Of a stretch of 64,000 bases of DNA, positions 41,700 through 52,314 are shown piece by piece. The notes beneath the pieces were generated by a model, which was not told where the DNA came from, made no database searches, and was given only the letters and a program-made list of their open reading frames with translations. Position 1 is the first letter of the stretch. Each line of letters opens with the position of its first letter. The position numbers and the translations under genes are program-made. Location: positions 124,001 through 188,000 of the forward strand of contig OX637800.1 of NCBI GenBank assembly GCA_951802425.1. Reading direction: 5' to 3'. This DNA is from Clavaria fumosa (lineage: Eukaryota; Basidiomycota; Agaricomycetes; Agaricales; Clavariaceae).

Positions 41700-43375
41700 A
41701 TGGATGTCCCTCCTGATTTCATTGAAAATTCCCTTGTGTATGGCCGCAAACTCCGGGACTTCCTCACCGAAATACATGGACACCAGGACGACACAATGGC
41801 CTTCAAACTCTCGAATCACGAAGGCTGGAAGCGATCAAAAGATTGGTTGGATGAAATTAGATTCCTCATAGTATGTCTTTTTTGTTGTTGACATTTCTTA
41901 AAAAAATTGAATCGACGCACGGCTTACATAGGATATTCTACCAAACAAGACACCGGCCGATGCACATCGGCTTATCGCAGAGACGACTGAGCTGAGGGAC
42001 CAACTTGAGCGATGGAGTCGGCGGTACCAAAGGCGTTTGGCTGCGCGGTCAGAGGCTCAGGATGAGGCAACTGGAGTGAGGGCGGGGCCTCAACGCCCAG
42101 CATCACGAGTGGCGGTACATGGGAGTCGGAACGAGATGGAAAGAGCGATTAGCGCGTCGGTGGATGTGTCCAATAGCTGGGGAACTCGTGAAGCAACCAC
42201 GGGAGTGACTGGGCATCGACGCCAAGTCGCACAAAGGGCGTTGCGAGAGGAAGGTATCGGCCCGTCAACGAATATGTCAGGTATGCGTGGGACTGGTGTA
42301 TGCGAAGCAACCACGGGAGTGACTGGGCATCAACGCCAAGTCGCACAAATGGCAACGCGAGAGGAAGATATCGGCCCGCCGACGAATATGTCAGGTATGC
42401 GTGGGACTGGTGTATGTCGTCTGTATCTGGCATCTGGACTTCCAACATCCTGAAACGTGTCAGGTGCCCACAACTTCCAACCCACTCATTGGCAAGCAAT
42501 ACACCCACCCGGTAGCATCAGTGGGAACGCGAGTGGGTCGGAACGAGGTGACAAGTGAAGTTGGCCCATCGGCGAATATAGGGGGTGGCCGCGAAACTTG
42601 GGTATGTGGTCTCTCTGGAACATCGACATGACTGACACCTTGAAAATTTTCAGTTGCCAGTCAATTCCCCCCCACTCCCCCGACCAATAGCAGCTAATGT
42701 TAACCCGTCAGTGAATATATGTGGTAACAATGGAAGTGGGGTACGTGGTCTATTTGTGACATCAACGTGACTGACAGCTTAAATAATATCAGTTGCCCGT
42801 TAGCTCCCCCCCACTCGCTCGACCAATAGCGGGGGACGTCGTCCTGTTGGTGGATATGTCGGGTAGCCGCAGTGGAAGTGGGGTATGTGGTCTATTTGCA
42901 ACATCAACGTGACTGACACCTTAAAAAATTTCAGTTGCCCGTTATCTCCCCCCCACTCGTTCATAGGCCATACGCCCGAATGATATGCGCGTGGCCAACA
43001 CCATCCTTTTCTGACCAACAACCAGAGGCTCAAGGAAATAACGTAGATGATAACACAGACAATGCTGAAGATGCCAGCAATGACGAGATGGAATCCAACA
43101 AATTCAAGGAACTAGAGGCGGCTCTGGCATCTGGGACGGCGGTTATCCAAGAGCTAGGGCTGAGGGAAAAAAACGCGTATACCGTGGAGAAGGAACGATG
43201 GCATGCAATGAAGCGAGTTTTGCGTGCAGAGGAGCGACGCCTCGAGGCATTTAGGCAACGGTCTCTAGCATTAGAAGAGTTAAATGAGGTGCTCCAGAGG
43301 TTCGTGGAGACGTGGGAGAAGAGCGTACAAAAGCGCACGAGGGTACCTCACCCAAGCGCAGGTGTGCGAGGGTAG
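41700..43375 (+). CDS. Lineage-specific coiled-coil protein B with tandem exon-intron modules
   Basis: Exon 1 (MDVPPDFIENSLVYGRKLRD..DWLDEIRFLI) ends before a GTATGT..CATAG intron (41871-41931). Exon 2 starts DILPNKTPADAHRLIAETTE and includes a 117-bp in-frame duplication (EATTGVTGH..NMSGMRGTG, 42187-42420). Then come in-phase exons 42464-42601, 42654-42740, 42793-42882 and 42935 onward, separated by four introns of exactly 52 bp (42412-42463, 42602-42653, 42741-42792, 42883-42934). The last exon is acidic then coiled coil, ending LEELNEVLQRFVETWEKS. Every module exon is a multiple of three. No enzymatic motif; function unknown. Confidence 0.65.
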
Positions 43376-43786
43376 CCAAGTGGTTTACCCTCGCCTCGTG
43401 GGGCGTGCGGAAGCGCGAGCGACGCTTGTCGCTGGGCACGTGGGCTCTAACCCGCAACTGATTGGACTACTGTAGATGACCATTTAAACGCGATTGATCT
43501 GCCAATTTTCAAACAAAACCAGGATGGGTCATTCGATGGCCATAATTAAAATGTTGATGTTTTGTCAAGTGAAGATGTTACTATGTAATTCGCTACAAAG
43601 GACAAGATCACCTTCGTCAACGCGAAATTTGGGTCACAGGCATCGTAGGCGGCACCAGCGTGACTGGCGTTACCAGCAACTGACGTCACAGAGGATTGGA
43701 TTGTGTAATCCGGTTGAACTTCCAGTGCACGCCTTATCCCCACTTCCGCCTCCGCCCGCGCTATCCACACTCACTCATCCCTAAAC
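43376..43786. other. Upstream region of gene C with GCGTTACCAGC motif
   Basis: 43640-43690 reads GGCACCAGCGTGACTGGCG then TTACCAGCAACTGACGTCAC, related to the GCGTTACCA element upstream of genes A and B. An A-box-like word TAGCCAAGTGG occurs at 43374, but no tRNA folds. No coding gene. Confidence 0.4.
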
Positions 43787-45231
43787 ATGATAATCCCACT
43801 CGTAAACCCTTTCAGACATGTTCTCTCCGAGGCACCAGAAGAGGGCGCAGAGCTGAATAGGCGCTTTGGGGATATCACAAACAGTCAGGATAAAGAGGAA
43901 GCATACAATGCGACGAAGCAGGGAATGTGGGATGAAGTAAAACGATGGCTAGAGAAGACGAGAGAACTTATGGTAAATGACAACCAATCGCCGTAGACTG
44001 GACAACTAGACATGAGTTTAACAGGAAAAGTCAAACGTCCTCTGCGATCAGGCGCGATCGGTAGGATGCGAGCCCGACACGGACGGCTTTATGGGTGAGT
44101 TGGATGCGGTGATACAGGAATTGTCACTAAAGATGGAGGAGGTGAAGAAACGGGCTTCGGCATGGGAAGCGGGACGAGAGGAACGTGAGAAAGCGGCGCA
44201 GGAGGCAGAAGAAAAAGCGAAGAAGGCGAGGGAGACCAGGGAGGCCAGGGAGGCAGAGGTGAGGGCGAGAGAGGCTAGAGAGGCGAAGGAAAGGAGGAGA
44301 AAAGCGAAAGATATTAAGGAGGCGGGGACAAAGGCAAGGGAGGCCCAGGAGACTAAGGAGGCTCAAGAGGCGAGGGAGGGAGAAAAAAGGAGAGGAGAGG
44401 CATTACGCAAAATGCAAGCGGAAGAAGAAGCCGCAAGGCTTGCCCAAAGGGCACCGGGGGAAGGGGGCTCAGCCGTGTTGAGGAACAGGTCGGAAGATGA
44501 GCAGTCGCCAGTGGCGGGACTCAAGGTGCGCAACCGAGGATTTCTTGGTGTGAATGGGAGCTGACATATTGTGTGTATGACAGAGTTGTTCTAGATGTGC
44601 CGTGAAGGACGAAATATGTATCACGCGTCGGGAAAATAGGGCCTGCGATCGATGCAAGGCATCCCATCAATTGTGCAGCTTGTCGAGCGGTCCCCGTGCG
44701 ACGAAATACAGGGCTGTCGCAAGATCGGGTCAGGATAGACCAACGTCGAGAAGCAGTGCGACAGCAAACAGTGCACAATACGTAGTGATCTCAGGGAGGG
44801 GGTCACATGCATCGGGCTCTGGACAGAGAGCGATAAAACCGCTTCTGCGTAAGAGGACACGATTTGCGCCCGACGACGACGACACCGCAGGCGAGAACGA
44901 CGACAACAATGGCAATGCAGAGGATGACGACGACACCCACGTCAAGGATGGGGTCGCAAGCGACCTAGGCATTGCCATTAAGGGAACTACTGCTGCTATC
45001 AACAGGCTCATGCGAGTGGAAGACGACCTTGAAGCACAAGAAGAGGTGCAGGTGAAGGTCATGGAAGAGATGATACTACAGGAGAAGGAAAGCATCGCGG
45101 CGAGGCGAGCGATGAAAGAGGCCCTTGCAGCCACGAAGGATGCGTTCGGAAGGATGGCGACCGCATGGGAAGGCCACTTGGCACAAGCACATCGTACACA
45201 ATTTCGTGATCACGGCACAGGAGGCGCATGA
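43787..45231 (+). CDS. Lineage-specific protein C with coiled coil and Zn2Cys6-like cluster
   Basis: Exon 1 (MIIPLVNPFRHVLSEAPEEG) ends RWLEKTRELM, patterned like exon 1 of genes A and B. A following short exon and exon 44091-44525 encode a very charged Ala/Glu/Lys/Arg helix (AREAREAKERRRKAKDIKE). After the intron 44526-44583 comes SCSRCAVKDEIC and, eight residues on, CDRCKASHQLC. Together these give C-x2-C-x6-C-x8-C-x2-C-x6-C, which fits fungal binuclear zinc cluster spacing but sits mid-protein. A basic stretch KPLLRKRTRF, an acidic DDDD run and another coiled coil (EEMILQEKESIAARRAMKEA) finish the protein. Possibly a nuclear DNA-binding protein; the role is unknown. Confidence 0.6.
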
Positions 45232-45589
45232 GACGGACGTCCCAGTAGCGTAGTTGCCACACTTTCCAGTATAATTTGTTATGGCTTTCTGCTACAAATT
45301 CCTGGAGGAAAACGACCAAGATGGTCACGATTCGCAACACCTCAATTCCTCCACACGCAGCTGGAGGAAGGCAGCTGCAAGGGTGCGAACCAGATTCTGT
45401 CACGTTTGCAATCACTCCTGCGTGGGTTCCCTCAATGCGGCTACTCTACAAGCGCGGTATCACCCGCTTCTCCTCATGGTGTGCTGCGTCAGCTATGCCT
45501 GTTTTGCTTCCAGTCCCCAAGTCGACTGTATGTGCCTTTGCTGCCTCCTCGCGACGTCAAACCCTGTGGAACAGGCGACAACTGAATCA
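45232..45589. other. Spacer after gene C, no gene
   Basis: Several overlapping open frames but no domain or consistent splice structure. Nothing called. Confidence 0.35.
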
Positions 45590-46110
45590 CATGATATCAG
45601 TATATGGCACTCGAGGAATGCTCGAGTCGAACAACCTGAATTAAGTAATGGACTTAAGTCACATGAAGCGACGTTGGAGTCGGTTTCGCAATCCCACTGC
45701 GAGTCTTGTCTAATTCCGAAACCGCTGTCCCAATCTCGCGGCTTGACCTTTTCTACAGTGTACTGCATGTCAATCACGTGACGGCCTTGCACTCGTACTT
45801 GAGGAATGCTCAAATCAAATGCCCCAAATATCAATCACGTGATATGAGTATCGAGCGACCCAGATTAGGTAAGATACTTAAGTCATGTGAAGCGACTTTA
45901 AAGTCGGTTTCGCTATCCCGCTACGAATCTTGTCTAATGCCGAAACCGCTGTCCCAATCTCGCGGCTTGACATTTTGTACAGCGTACCGCATGTCAATCA
46001 CGTGACGGCCTTGCACTCGTACTCGAGGAGTGCTCGAATAAAATACCGCAAATTAGGTGACACGGCGAAGTCACGTGAGGCGATGTGGGGTCGGTTTCGC
46101 AATCCCAAAT
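45590..46110 (+). repeat. 224-bp tandem repeats with CTCGAG and CACGTG palindromes, 2.3 copies
   Basis: Each unit runs GAATGCTCGAGTCGAA-like, AAGTCACATGAAGCGA, GTCGGTTTCGCAATCCC, CCGAAACCGCTGTCCCAATC, GCATGTCAATCACGTGACGG. Period 224 (for example 45706 and 45930). A single diverged piece is at 40340-40440. Confidence 0.8.
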
Positions 46111-46740
46111 GGCGGCGAGCTCCACTCTAAATGGCAAATGAAGAGTAGGGAGAATTCATGGCATGTACATGGTGATCTCTCGCCACTTTCGGTGTTGTTA
46201 GTCCAGGAGTTGGCATCACATTCGGGGCTGCCGCTATGGTAAATTTTGTGACCGGGCCCCAACGGTAGTATTGCCTTCGCTACCGCCACCCCCCCCACAA
46301 TTGTGAACTGCGCCATCGGGCCTCGACGCTATCATCGCTTTTGTTACCGCTACCGCCGTGACCATGGGCTGCGAAACCGGCCCTGGCGGCATGGCCGCTG
46401 TTACGACGGCCGCCCTCCGCCGTCATGGGCCGTGCCATCGCTTCTACTGGCACTTCGACGCTACCGTTGCGCGTGTGCTACTACCTGACCCGCCATCACC
46501 TAACTTTGACGCCATCGTCGCTTTTCGCATCCCGAGATGTAGGTACCCGGCGCATGTGGGGGGTCCACCGACAAGAGCAGTGGCGGTGCTCACCAAAGGG
46601 GGAGAGGGATAGCGGCGGTACAGGGCTGACGGCGGGGGTGGTGCTCGGCGAGAGCGGTGGCGGTGCATGGCTGGGGCGGTGGCGGTGGAGTGGCGGTGCG
46701 GGACGCGCATGGCCCAACCGCGTCCTCATTCCCCTCTTAG
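46111..46740. other. GC-rich, CpG-rich degenerate repeat (GCTACCGCC / GTGGCGGTG words)
   Basis: Loosely repeated GCCATCG, GCTACCG and, further on, GGTGGCGGTGG words. Open frames on both strands are products of the composition. At about 46740 the sequence changes abruptly to CpG-poor repeat DNA. Confidence 0.5.
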
Positions 46741-46919
46741 TATGCACTCTAAAATCATTAAAAACTATTAAAAACCAGGTCATATGCAGGTCATATGCTT
46801 TTGGTACTTGTGTATGTCCCATTCCCAATTCCCTGATGCCACTAAGGCTATTATTGGGTTGGAGGTATCTTGACATTCACTGCCATTGCATGGTAAGGGC
46901 GATTAATGATATTGGTGCA

Positions 46920-48085
46920 CTGTAAGGGTCAACCCTAGGGGTGAAGGGGTTTCCTTGTATACTTAGCTAACCAGCCACATCTGTCCCACTACTGTCACTA
47001 TGACTGCATGACTACTGCTATAAACAGGGTTCCAATGCACTTGTGACTCAGGGATCTCTGTTCTCAACAAACCAATCTTACATGCACAGAGGCCATAAGG
47101 CCATAGATGAAATAAGCCAAGTGAATAGCATGGGTCTATGTTAATCACAAGACTCCCAGACAGAAGAACAAGACAAGCAGCATAGAGTGGATAGCACATG
47201 GCAAGGAAGGGGAGGAGGCAGAACTGCATTGTGCTGGACTACCTGGGGAAGGGAAAAAAGAACAGGGTCTGGAGGTGGGTTTCTATGAGCAGCATGGACA
47301 TAGCCTAGGCACTGTATGGCACACATAAGCAATGACTGATGAACATGAGCAGCCCACTCACCTCATTGGTGCTACACCACATGGCTTGCCTCACTTGCAC
47401 CTCCTCACTTGTGCCACCTGCCTTACTCACCCCTTGCCTGTGCCACCCACTCACTCCACTCACACTGTCCACCTTCCATCCTACTTACACCACCTGTGCT
47501 ACTCACTCTTAGCATGCCAAACCTAGGTCTTACATACCTACCAAGATCCAATGTGATGCAGGCTGGGACATCATACAGATACAGGTAAGCCATGCCAGGA
47601 GGACCAGGACACCCACATCTCTCATAATGTACAAAGTAAGTTGACTGGATGTGTACCTCAAGGTGGGTGTCCAGGACTGCCATGCCCACATGACACACAA
47701 AGTTGACTAGATGTGAATGTCAAAGTGGGTGTCCTGGATGCCCCATCTCACAAAGTCAGTTAAGTTATGAGTTGAGTTTGTGTCAAAGCTTGAAAGCATG
47801 TGTATCAAAGTGTGTGGCCCACAGCTATCAACACATGGGGGAGACACAATTGCTGAATGAAGAGAATGGGGAAGAGACAGGAGAGCAGACAATCATACAA
47901 GGGCAATGGTATGCTGGTACATGGGTGACTATCTGATGGTGCTACAGGGGCAACAGGGAGCACCTCAGATGGATGAGGGCTTGAATGGATGCTAGATGGA
48001 ATGGAAGAAGAAGGCCCTTGGTTGGTAGTGGAGACAGGAAGGCATAACAATGTCATCCATGTGGACAAGAAATACTGATGAAATG
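46920..48085 (+). repeat. Single copy of the palindrome repeat unit
   Basis: 47130-48085 runs parallel to palindrome spacer plus right arm plus right flank (8512-9652), with small deletions (for example near 47350 and 47830). It shows the unrearranged order of the element. Upstream 46740-47130 is CpG-poor with no gene. Confidence 0.8.
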
Positions 48086-48576
48086 TGAGGTGGCTCCTTG
48101 TGACTCCATCCCTCAGGCCCAGTCCTCTTGGGACTTCAAACTCTGGTCCCTCTGGATTTGCTTATTTGGATCCCCCTCTGAAGGAGGGGGTACTGGTGCA
48201 GCCAATTTTGTGTCTGTGTCTACATCCTGCTGGGCCCTGCCCTGGTCCTCCAGGCAGGGTGTCACACAGGGTATCTTAGGATGGCCCTGGGGCCTCCAAG
48301 ATACCTACAGCTCCGGAAAGACCCTTGCCTTCTATTCTCTCCTCCTTCCTCTCAGTCATGCCCTCCAGTTCTCTCTGCCATGCCAGCCCCTGGCAAGATC
48401 CTGTGTCCAGTTGTGTATCACCTTTGTCTATTTGCTGGGTTCAGGTTCAGATGGTCCAGTGAACCCAGAGGTAGATACAGGTGGCTCTGGACCTTGACCC
48501 TCCATGGTCTGAGTCTGATGCATGGTGCTGGGCCCCACTCTCATTCCTGTCAGGCACTTGGGCACCCATTTTGCCA
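48086..48576. other. CpG-poor sequence with an open frame of unknown nature
   Basis: A plus frame (48078-48497, Ser/Gly/Pro/Leu-rich) has no recognised domain. Probably decayed element sequence. Confidence 0.3.
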
Positions 48577-49900
48577 ATCCTCTTGGCCAGCAGGCACTGC
48601 ATGAACCTGCTGTTGTTCCTCTTGGCCAGCAGGCACTGCATGAACCTGCTGTTGTTCCTCTTGGCCAGCAGGCCCTGCCCCCACATGCGGGGGATGCTGC
48701 ACCCCACTCTAGGGTCTTGTGCCTGCTGCAGCTGTGGTCCTTCAGCTCTGCATGCAGATGCTGCTCCCCACTCTGTGGGATCATGCCCAGCCTCGGCTGT
48801 GGCCCCTCAAGTCCTGTGCTGGGATCTCTCACATTGCATGTGTCCCCACCAACCCTGTTGGCCAGCAGGCATTGCATATGCCCACCATTGGTCCTCCTGG
48901 CCAGCAGGCTCTGCTCCCATGCATGGACATCACCTCCCACTATGGGACTTGTGCCTGGCCACAACTGCCGTCTTTCAGCTCCTGTGCTCAAGTGCTGCCC
49001 CCCCCCACCACTCTGTGGGTCCAGCTATGGATCTGTGGCCTAGCACCTGGCCCGAGTGCTCAGCCCAGCTGTGGCCCCTCAGGTCCTGTTCCCGGGTCTC
49101 TACATCATATACATGACTCCATCTGACCCTCTTGGCCGGACTTGTGTGCAGCTGTTGCTACACTCCTTCAGCTGATGTTCCCCATGTTGGGGGCTTATGC
49201 CCAGCCTCAGCTCCACAGACTTGTGCCCAGTGTCAGCTGCAGCCCCTTGAGTCCTCTTCCCAGCTGCAGCCATGGGTTGCCCCCTCAGCTCCCCTCTCCC
49301 TTGGCTCCCATGTGCAGATGCCACTCTCTCTGTGGTCTTGCCCCCTCAGCTCCCCTCTCCCTTGGCTCCCATGTGCAGATGCCACTCTCTCTGTGGTCTT
49401 GCACCTGGCTGGGGCTGCGATCCCGCAGCTCCTATGCTCAGATGCAGCGCCCACTCTGTGGACTTGTGTCCAGCTGCAGCTGTGGTCCCTCACCCAAGCT
49501 GGATGCTGCTTTCTCTCTGTGTGAGCATCTGTGGCTGTGATATTGTGCCTGGCTGCAGCCACAGTCCCTGGCTCCTATGCGGGGATGCCATGGTGCACTT
49601 GAGGCTTCTTCCCTCTCTGTGGACTCGCATGCAGCTGTGGCTGGGTCCCTGAGATCCTGCATTCAGATGCTGCTCCTCAGCCCCAGAACATGGCCACTGC
49701 TCCTCACTTTGCCCTTCTGCAGCTGTGGCCCCTCAACTCCTGTACATGAATGGTCCCATGTAATTCAATAAATATCATTGCTAATTTAACCTGTCCCTCA
49801 GGCCCCTCACATGGGTGCTGCTTCCCCATTTCCACAGACTTGCACCTGTGGCTGCAGAGCCTCAGCTCTGGCAGATGGGTGCTGCTCCCCACTGCACAGT
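48577..49900 (+). repeat. Degenerate minisatellite (CAGCTGTGGCCCCTCAG / CAGATGCTGCTCCC words)
   Basis: Words such as CAGCTGTGGYCCCTCAGCTC, GTGCTCAGATGCTGCTCCCC and CTCTGTGGACTTGTGCCCAG recur every 60-70 bp with much variation. Recent exact-looking duplications are a 39-bp unit (CTTGGCCAGCAGGCACTGCA, 48577-48656) and a 61-bp unit (49281-49402). Long open frames on both strands follow from the repeat and lack stops by composition. Confidence 0.7.
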
Positions 49901-50032
49901 TTTGCATAGTGAGGGAGGACCAGAAGTGGAAACTTGGCATTTCTGCCTGGTCCTCCTGCCTTGGCCCACTGTGTGCCTCAGTCCAGTGCTCCTGCAGCTG
50001 TGGCTAATTGCTCTAACACCTCAGTTGCCTGG

Positions 50033-50300
50033 ATTTTGTCAGGACCCATTCATTTTTACCTTGCCCAAGCCAACTCTACTGACACCTACGAACCTCCCGA
50101 TGGCTCTCTACAACCTCGTGAGCCCCTCTACACACTTCTGGAACCCGCCATCCCCTTCCAGGAGCCTCTCCAACCTACCCCACATTCACATGAAACTCAC
50201 AACCACCATGCCATACTTGTGACACCTCTCTCCACCTCACCCCATGCATATACTTTGCCTGGACCCACCATCACGATGCACAACATGCTGTTGCACATCC
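50033..50300 (+). pseudogene. Gag-like remnant related to 5899-6262
   Basis: One frame reads SGPIHFYLAQANSTDTYEPP..REPLYTLLEPAIPFQEPL, corresponding to the minus-strand remnants in the duplicated blocks. Downstream 50330-50480 is a loose ACCAGCATTAC-type repeat. No further gene to 50700. Confidence 0.45.
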
Positions 50301-50703
50301 TCTTCAGCCAGCACATGACTTGCTGTGTGGCACCCCTGGCGCTACCACTACCAGCACTAATACATTACCAGCATCATTGGCGTTACCAGTGTCACTGGTG
50401 CTACCAGCATCACTGACGCTACTGACACTAACAGCACTACCAGTACCACCAGCACTATGACACCACCAGTGTTACTCATGTTACCAGCATTACTCACATG
50501 ACCCCCCACCCAAGGTCACCTGCATCACTAGCATCACCCATGTGACCCACCTCATGACACTGCAACCTTAACACCCAAACACACCACCAACAGTCAGCTG
50601 CATTTACCTTTCAAATATGCTCTCCTTCTTGCCCCCAGTAGTCTATAACTATGATAGTTATGATCTGAGGATCCCCCATAGTTATAGCTATATATATGAT
50701 TAT

Positions 50704-51405
50704 TTAACCAGGTTGCTCCCATAGCATGCATCCCCAGACCATCACAGACCCTCCACCAAACTTCAAACTTCCCTCAACCAATCTGTTACTCAAGCCCTCC
50801 CCAGCCTTCTTCCAAGCCCACTTCTTCCCATCTGACCCCAAGCAATTTATCTTGGTCTCATCAGACCATACAACCCTTTTCCAGTCCTCCAAGGTCCAGT
50901 GCTGGTGGGCCAACACAAAATCCAATCTCTCCTTCCTGTGTCTCAAAGACAGAAGGGGCTTCTTCTTCTTCACCACAGCCCTCATACCAGCCTTCTTCAG
51001 GCAATGACAAACAGTCTGGGCAGAGAGGGGTTGGATGGTGATGTTGGAAAGGGTTTTGGCCACATCTACAGCAGTCCCAGCCTTCCCAGAGCCAATCAGA
51101 TGGACAGCATGACGAATATTGGTGGCAGATAGCTTGGTAGGACAACCTCCAAGGGGTTTAGAGAGGTGAGGGCGATGTTTAGAGCGAAGCCTAGAGATAC
51201 TGGCAAGGCTGTGGCCAGTAGAGGTTGCAATAGAGCTGGCAGAATGACCAGCATCAAGCAGAGTTAGGATGTAGCTATGGTCACTGGGAGATAGGGAGTG
51301 CATGACCAGAAGTGGGGTGCCATCAGTGCTAGAGGCTTTGTATTTATACATCAGAGTCATGTGGTCATGTGGATCTGTTGAACTTATGTAAATAAACTCC
51401 AACAA
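50704..51405 (-). pseudogene. Tc1/mariner transposase, C-terminally truncated
   Basis: On the minus strand: an HTH region (LSPSDHSYILTLLDAGHSAS, SLASISRLRSKHRPHL), a second helix-turn-helix-like part (LSAQTVCHCLKKAGMRAV), then the start of the DDE domain with WKRVVWSDETKINCLGSDGK, in which the first catalytic Asp is SDE, and GGGSVMVWGCMLWE. The frame then ends and the regions with the second Asp and final Asp/Glu are missing. It cannot transpose on its own. An upstream ATG at MHSLSPSD is a more natural start than the first ATG. Confidence 0.8.
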
Positions 51406-51528
51406 TCAACAAAGACATGTGATTTTGCTGACTTTGAGATGTGTCAGGCTTATGACAGCAAAACCCCTTTGGTGTGCAAGGGTAGAGTGAAGTGTCTGTT
51501 CAGTTTCTAATGCTAGTCGATAGTCCTG

Positions 51529-51828
51529 TCAGACTTGTCTCTCGATGTGCAGGGAATACTCCTGCAGTAGTTGAAGTGTCTGGTAATAGGTCTGTGGATT
51601 GGCTCTGAGTAATCGGTCCTTTATCCAAGTCCTTGTATACCTCTGGTAATACTCGAACCGATAGAGGTTCTGCTCAATTGATGGGTGGCTGGTGAAACTC
51701 TCAGGAGGGATGACTTGCGACCTTAAAGGCAGGAAGACAAATCCTTCCAGTGTGAAGTTCTCAGCAGCGACATTTGCTGTCAGACTTAGTTGAGGTCTCT
51801 CAAGTAAGTGTATAGACGAAAAGATCAA
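51529..51828 (-). CDS. Hypothetical protein, short
   Basis: 99 residues beginning MIFSSIHLLERPQLSLTANV and ending TYYQTLQLLQEYSLHIERQV. No domain recognised. It lies head-to-head with the CCHC gene at 52.3 kb across an AT-rich gap, with a TATATA on the left side at about 51862. It could be a fragment of the same mobile element. Confidence 0.3.
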   Translation of the reverse strand: MIFSSIHLLERPQLSLTANVAAENFTLEGFVFLPLRSQVIPPESFTSHPSIEQNLYRFEYYQRYTRTWIKDRLLRANPQTYYQTLQLLQEYSLHIERQV

Positions 51829-52062
51829 AGCTAGGGTACATGTGGGCTGGTCCCAGGTCTTATATACTCTAGCTATGGGCTGTACGTGATGGACAAGTCA
51901 TTGATTAAATATCAGAATTGATAGATGGTTGGGAAAGCTGCACACTTGCACTGGAATGCTGAGCATGAGCAGTGTTGATTCTTGTTGGAAATCTTGTGAT
52001 GATGATGTCATCAGTGATTGAGTGTGGTCCCTGCTTCGATGCATTACATCATGGTCAGCTGC

Positions 52063-52240
52063 GTCTGATCTTGTTGGGGATTAGATCAAAGGATCAAGTG
52101 ATCTGTGATCAAGCTGCTCTGAGTCATGATCGTCTGATCAATCATCGTGATGTAGTGGTTGAGTGAAACTGATCCTTGATCAGAGATCTTCCTAGGGGTG
52201 ATCGTGATTGATGGATAGAGGCCTTGCCTAATCGAGGTTG
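52063..52240. other. GATC-dense stretch
   Basis: Twelve GATC sites counted in about 180 bp (for example TGATCTGTGATCAAG, CTGATCCTTGATCAGAGATC). No gene. It lies just upstream of the gag-like CCHC ORF and may be its leader or LTR. Confidence 0.6.
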
Positions 52241-52314
52241 AGATCAGCCCTTAATGGCTGCTGGATAAAAGGAGCATTCCCTTCCTCTCGCCATCTCTTC
52301 AGAGTCTGCCTGCT

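Noticed and set aside
43370..43470. tRNA-like stretch with an A-box (TAGCCAAGTGG) and a weak B-box (GGCTCTAACCC)
   Set aside because: The acceptor stem does not pair, the B-box has two mismatches, and no CCA-adjacent discriminator layout is visible. At best it is a tRNA-derived SINE relic.
46303..46925. GC-rich ORFs as coding exons
   Set aside because: Products are Arg/Pro/Ala low complexity from GCTACCG/GGCGGTG repeats, and both strands are open.
48428..49660. Several ORFs of 110-210 residues in the 48.4-49.7 kb region
   Set aside because: Compositional openness of a degenerate minisatellite on both strands; no domain or splice logic.
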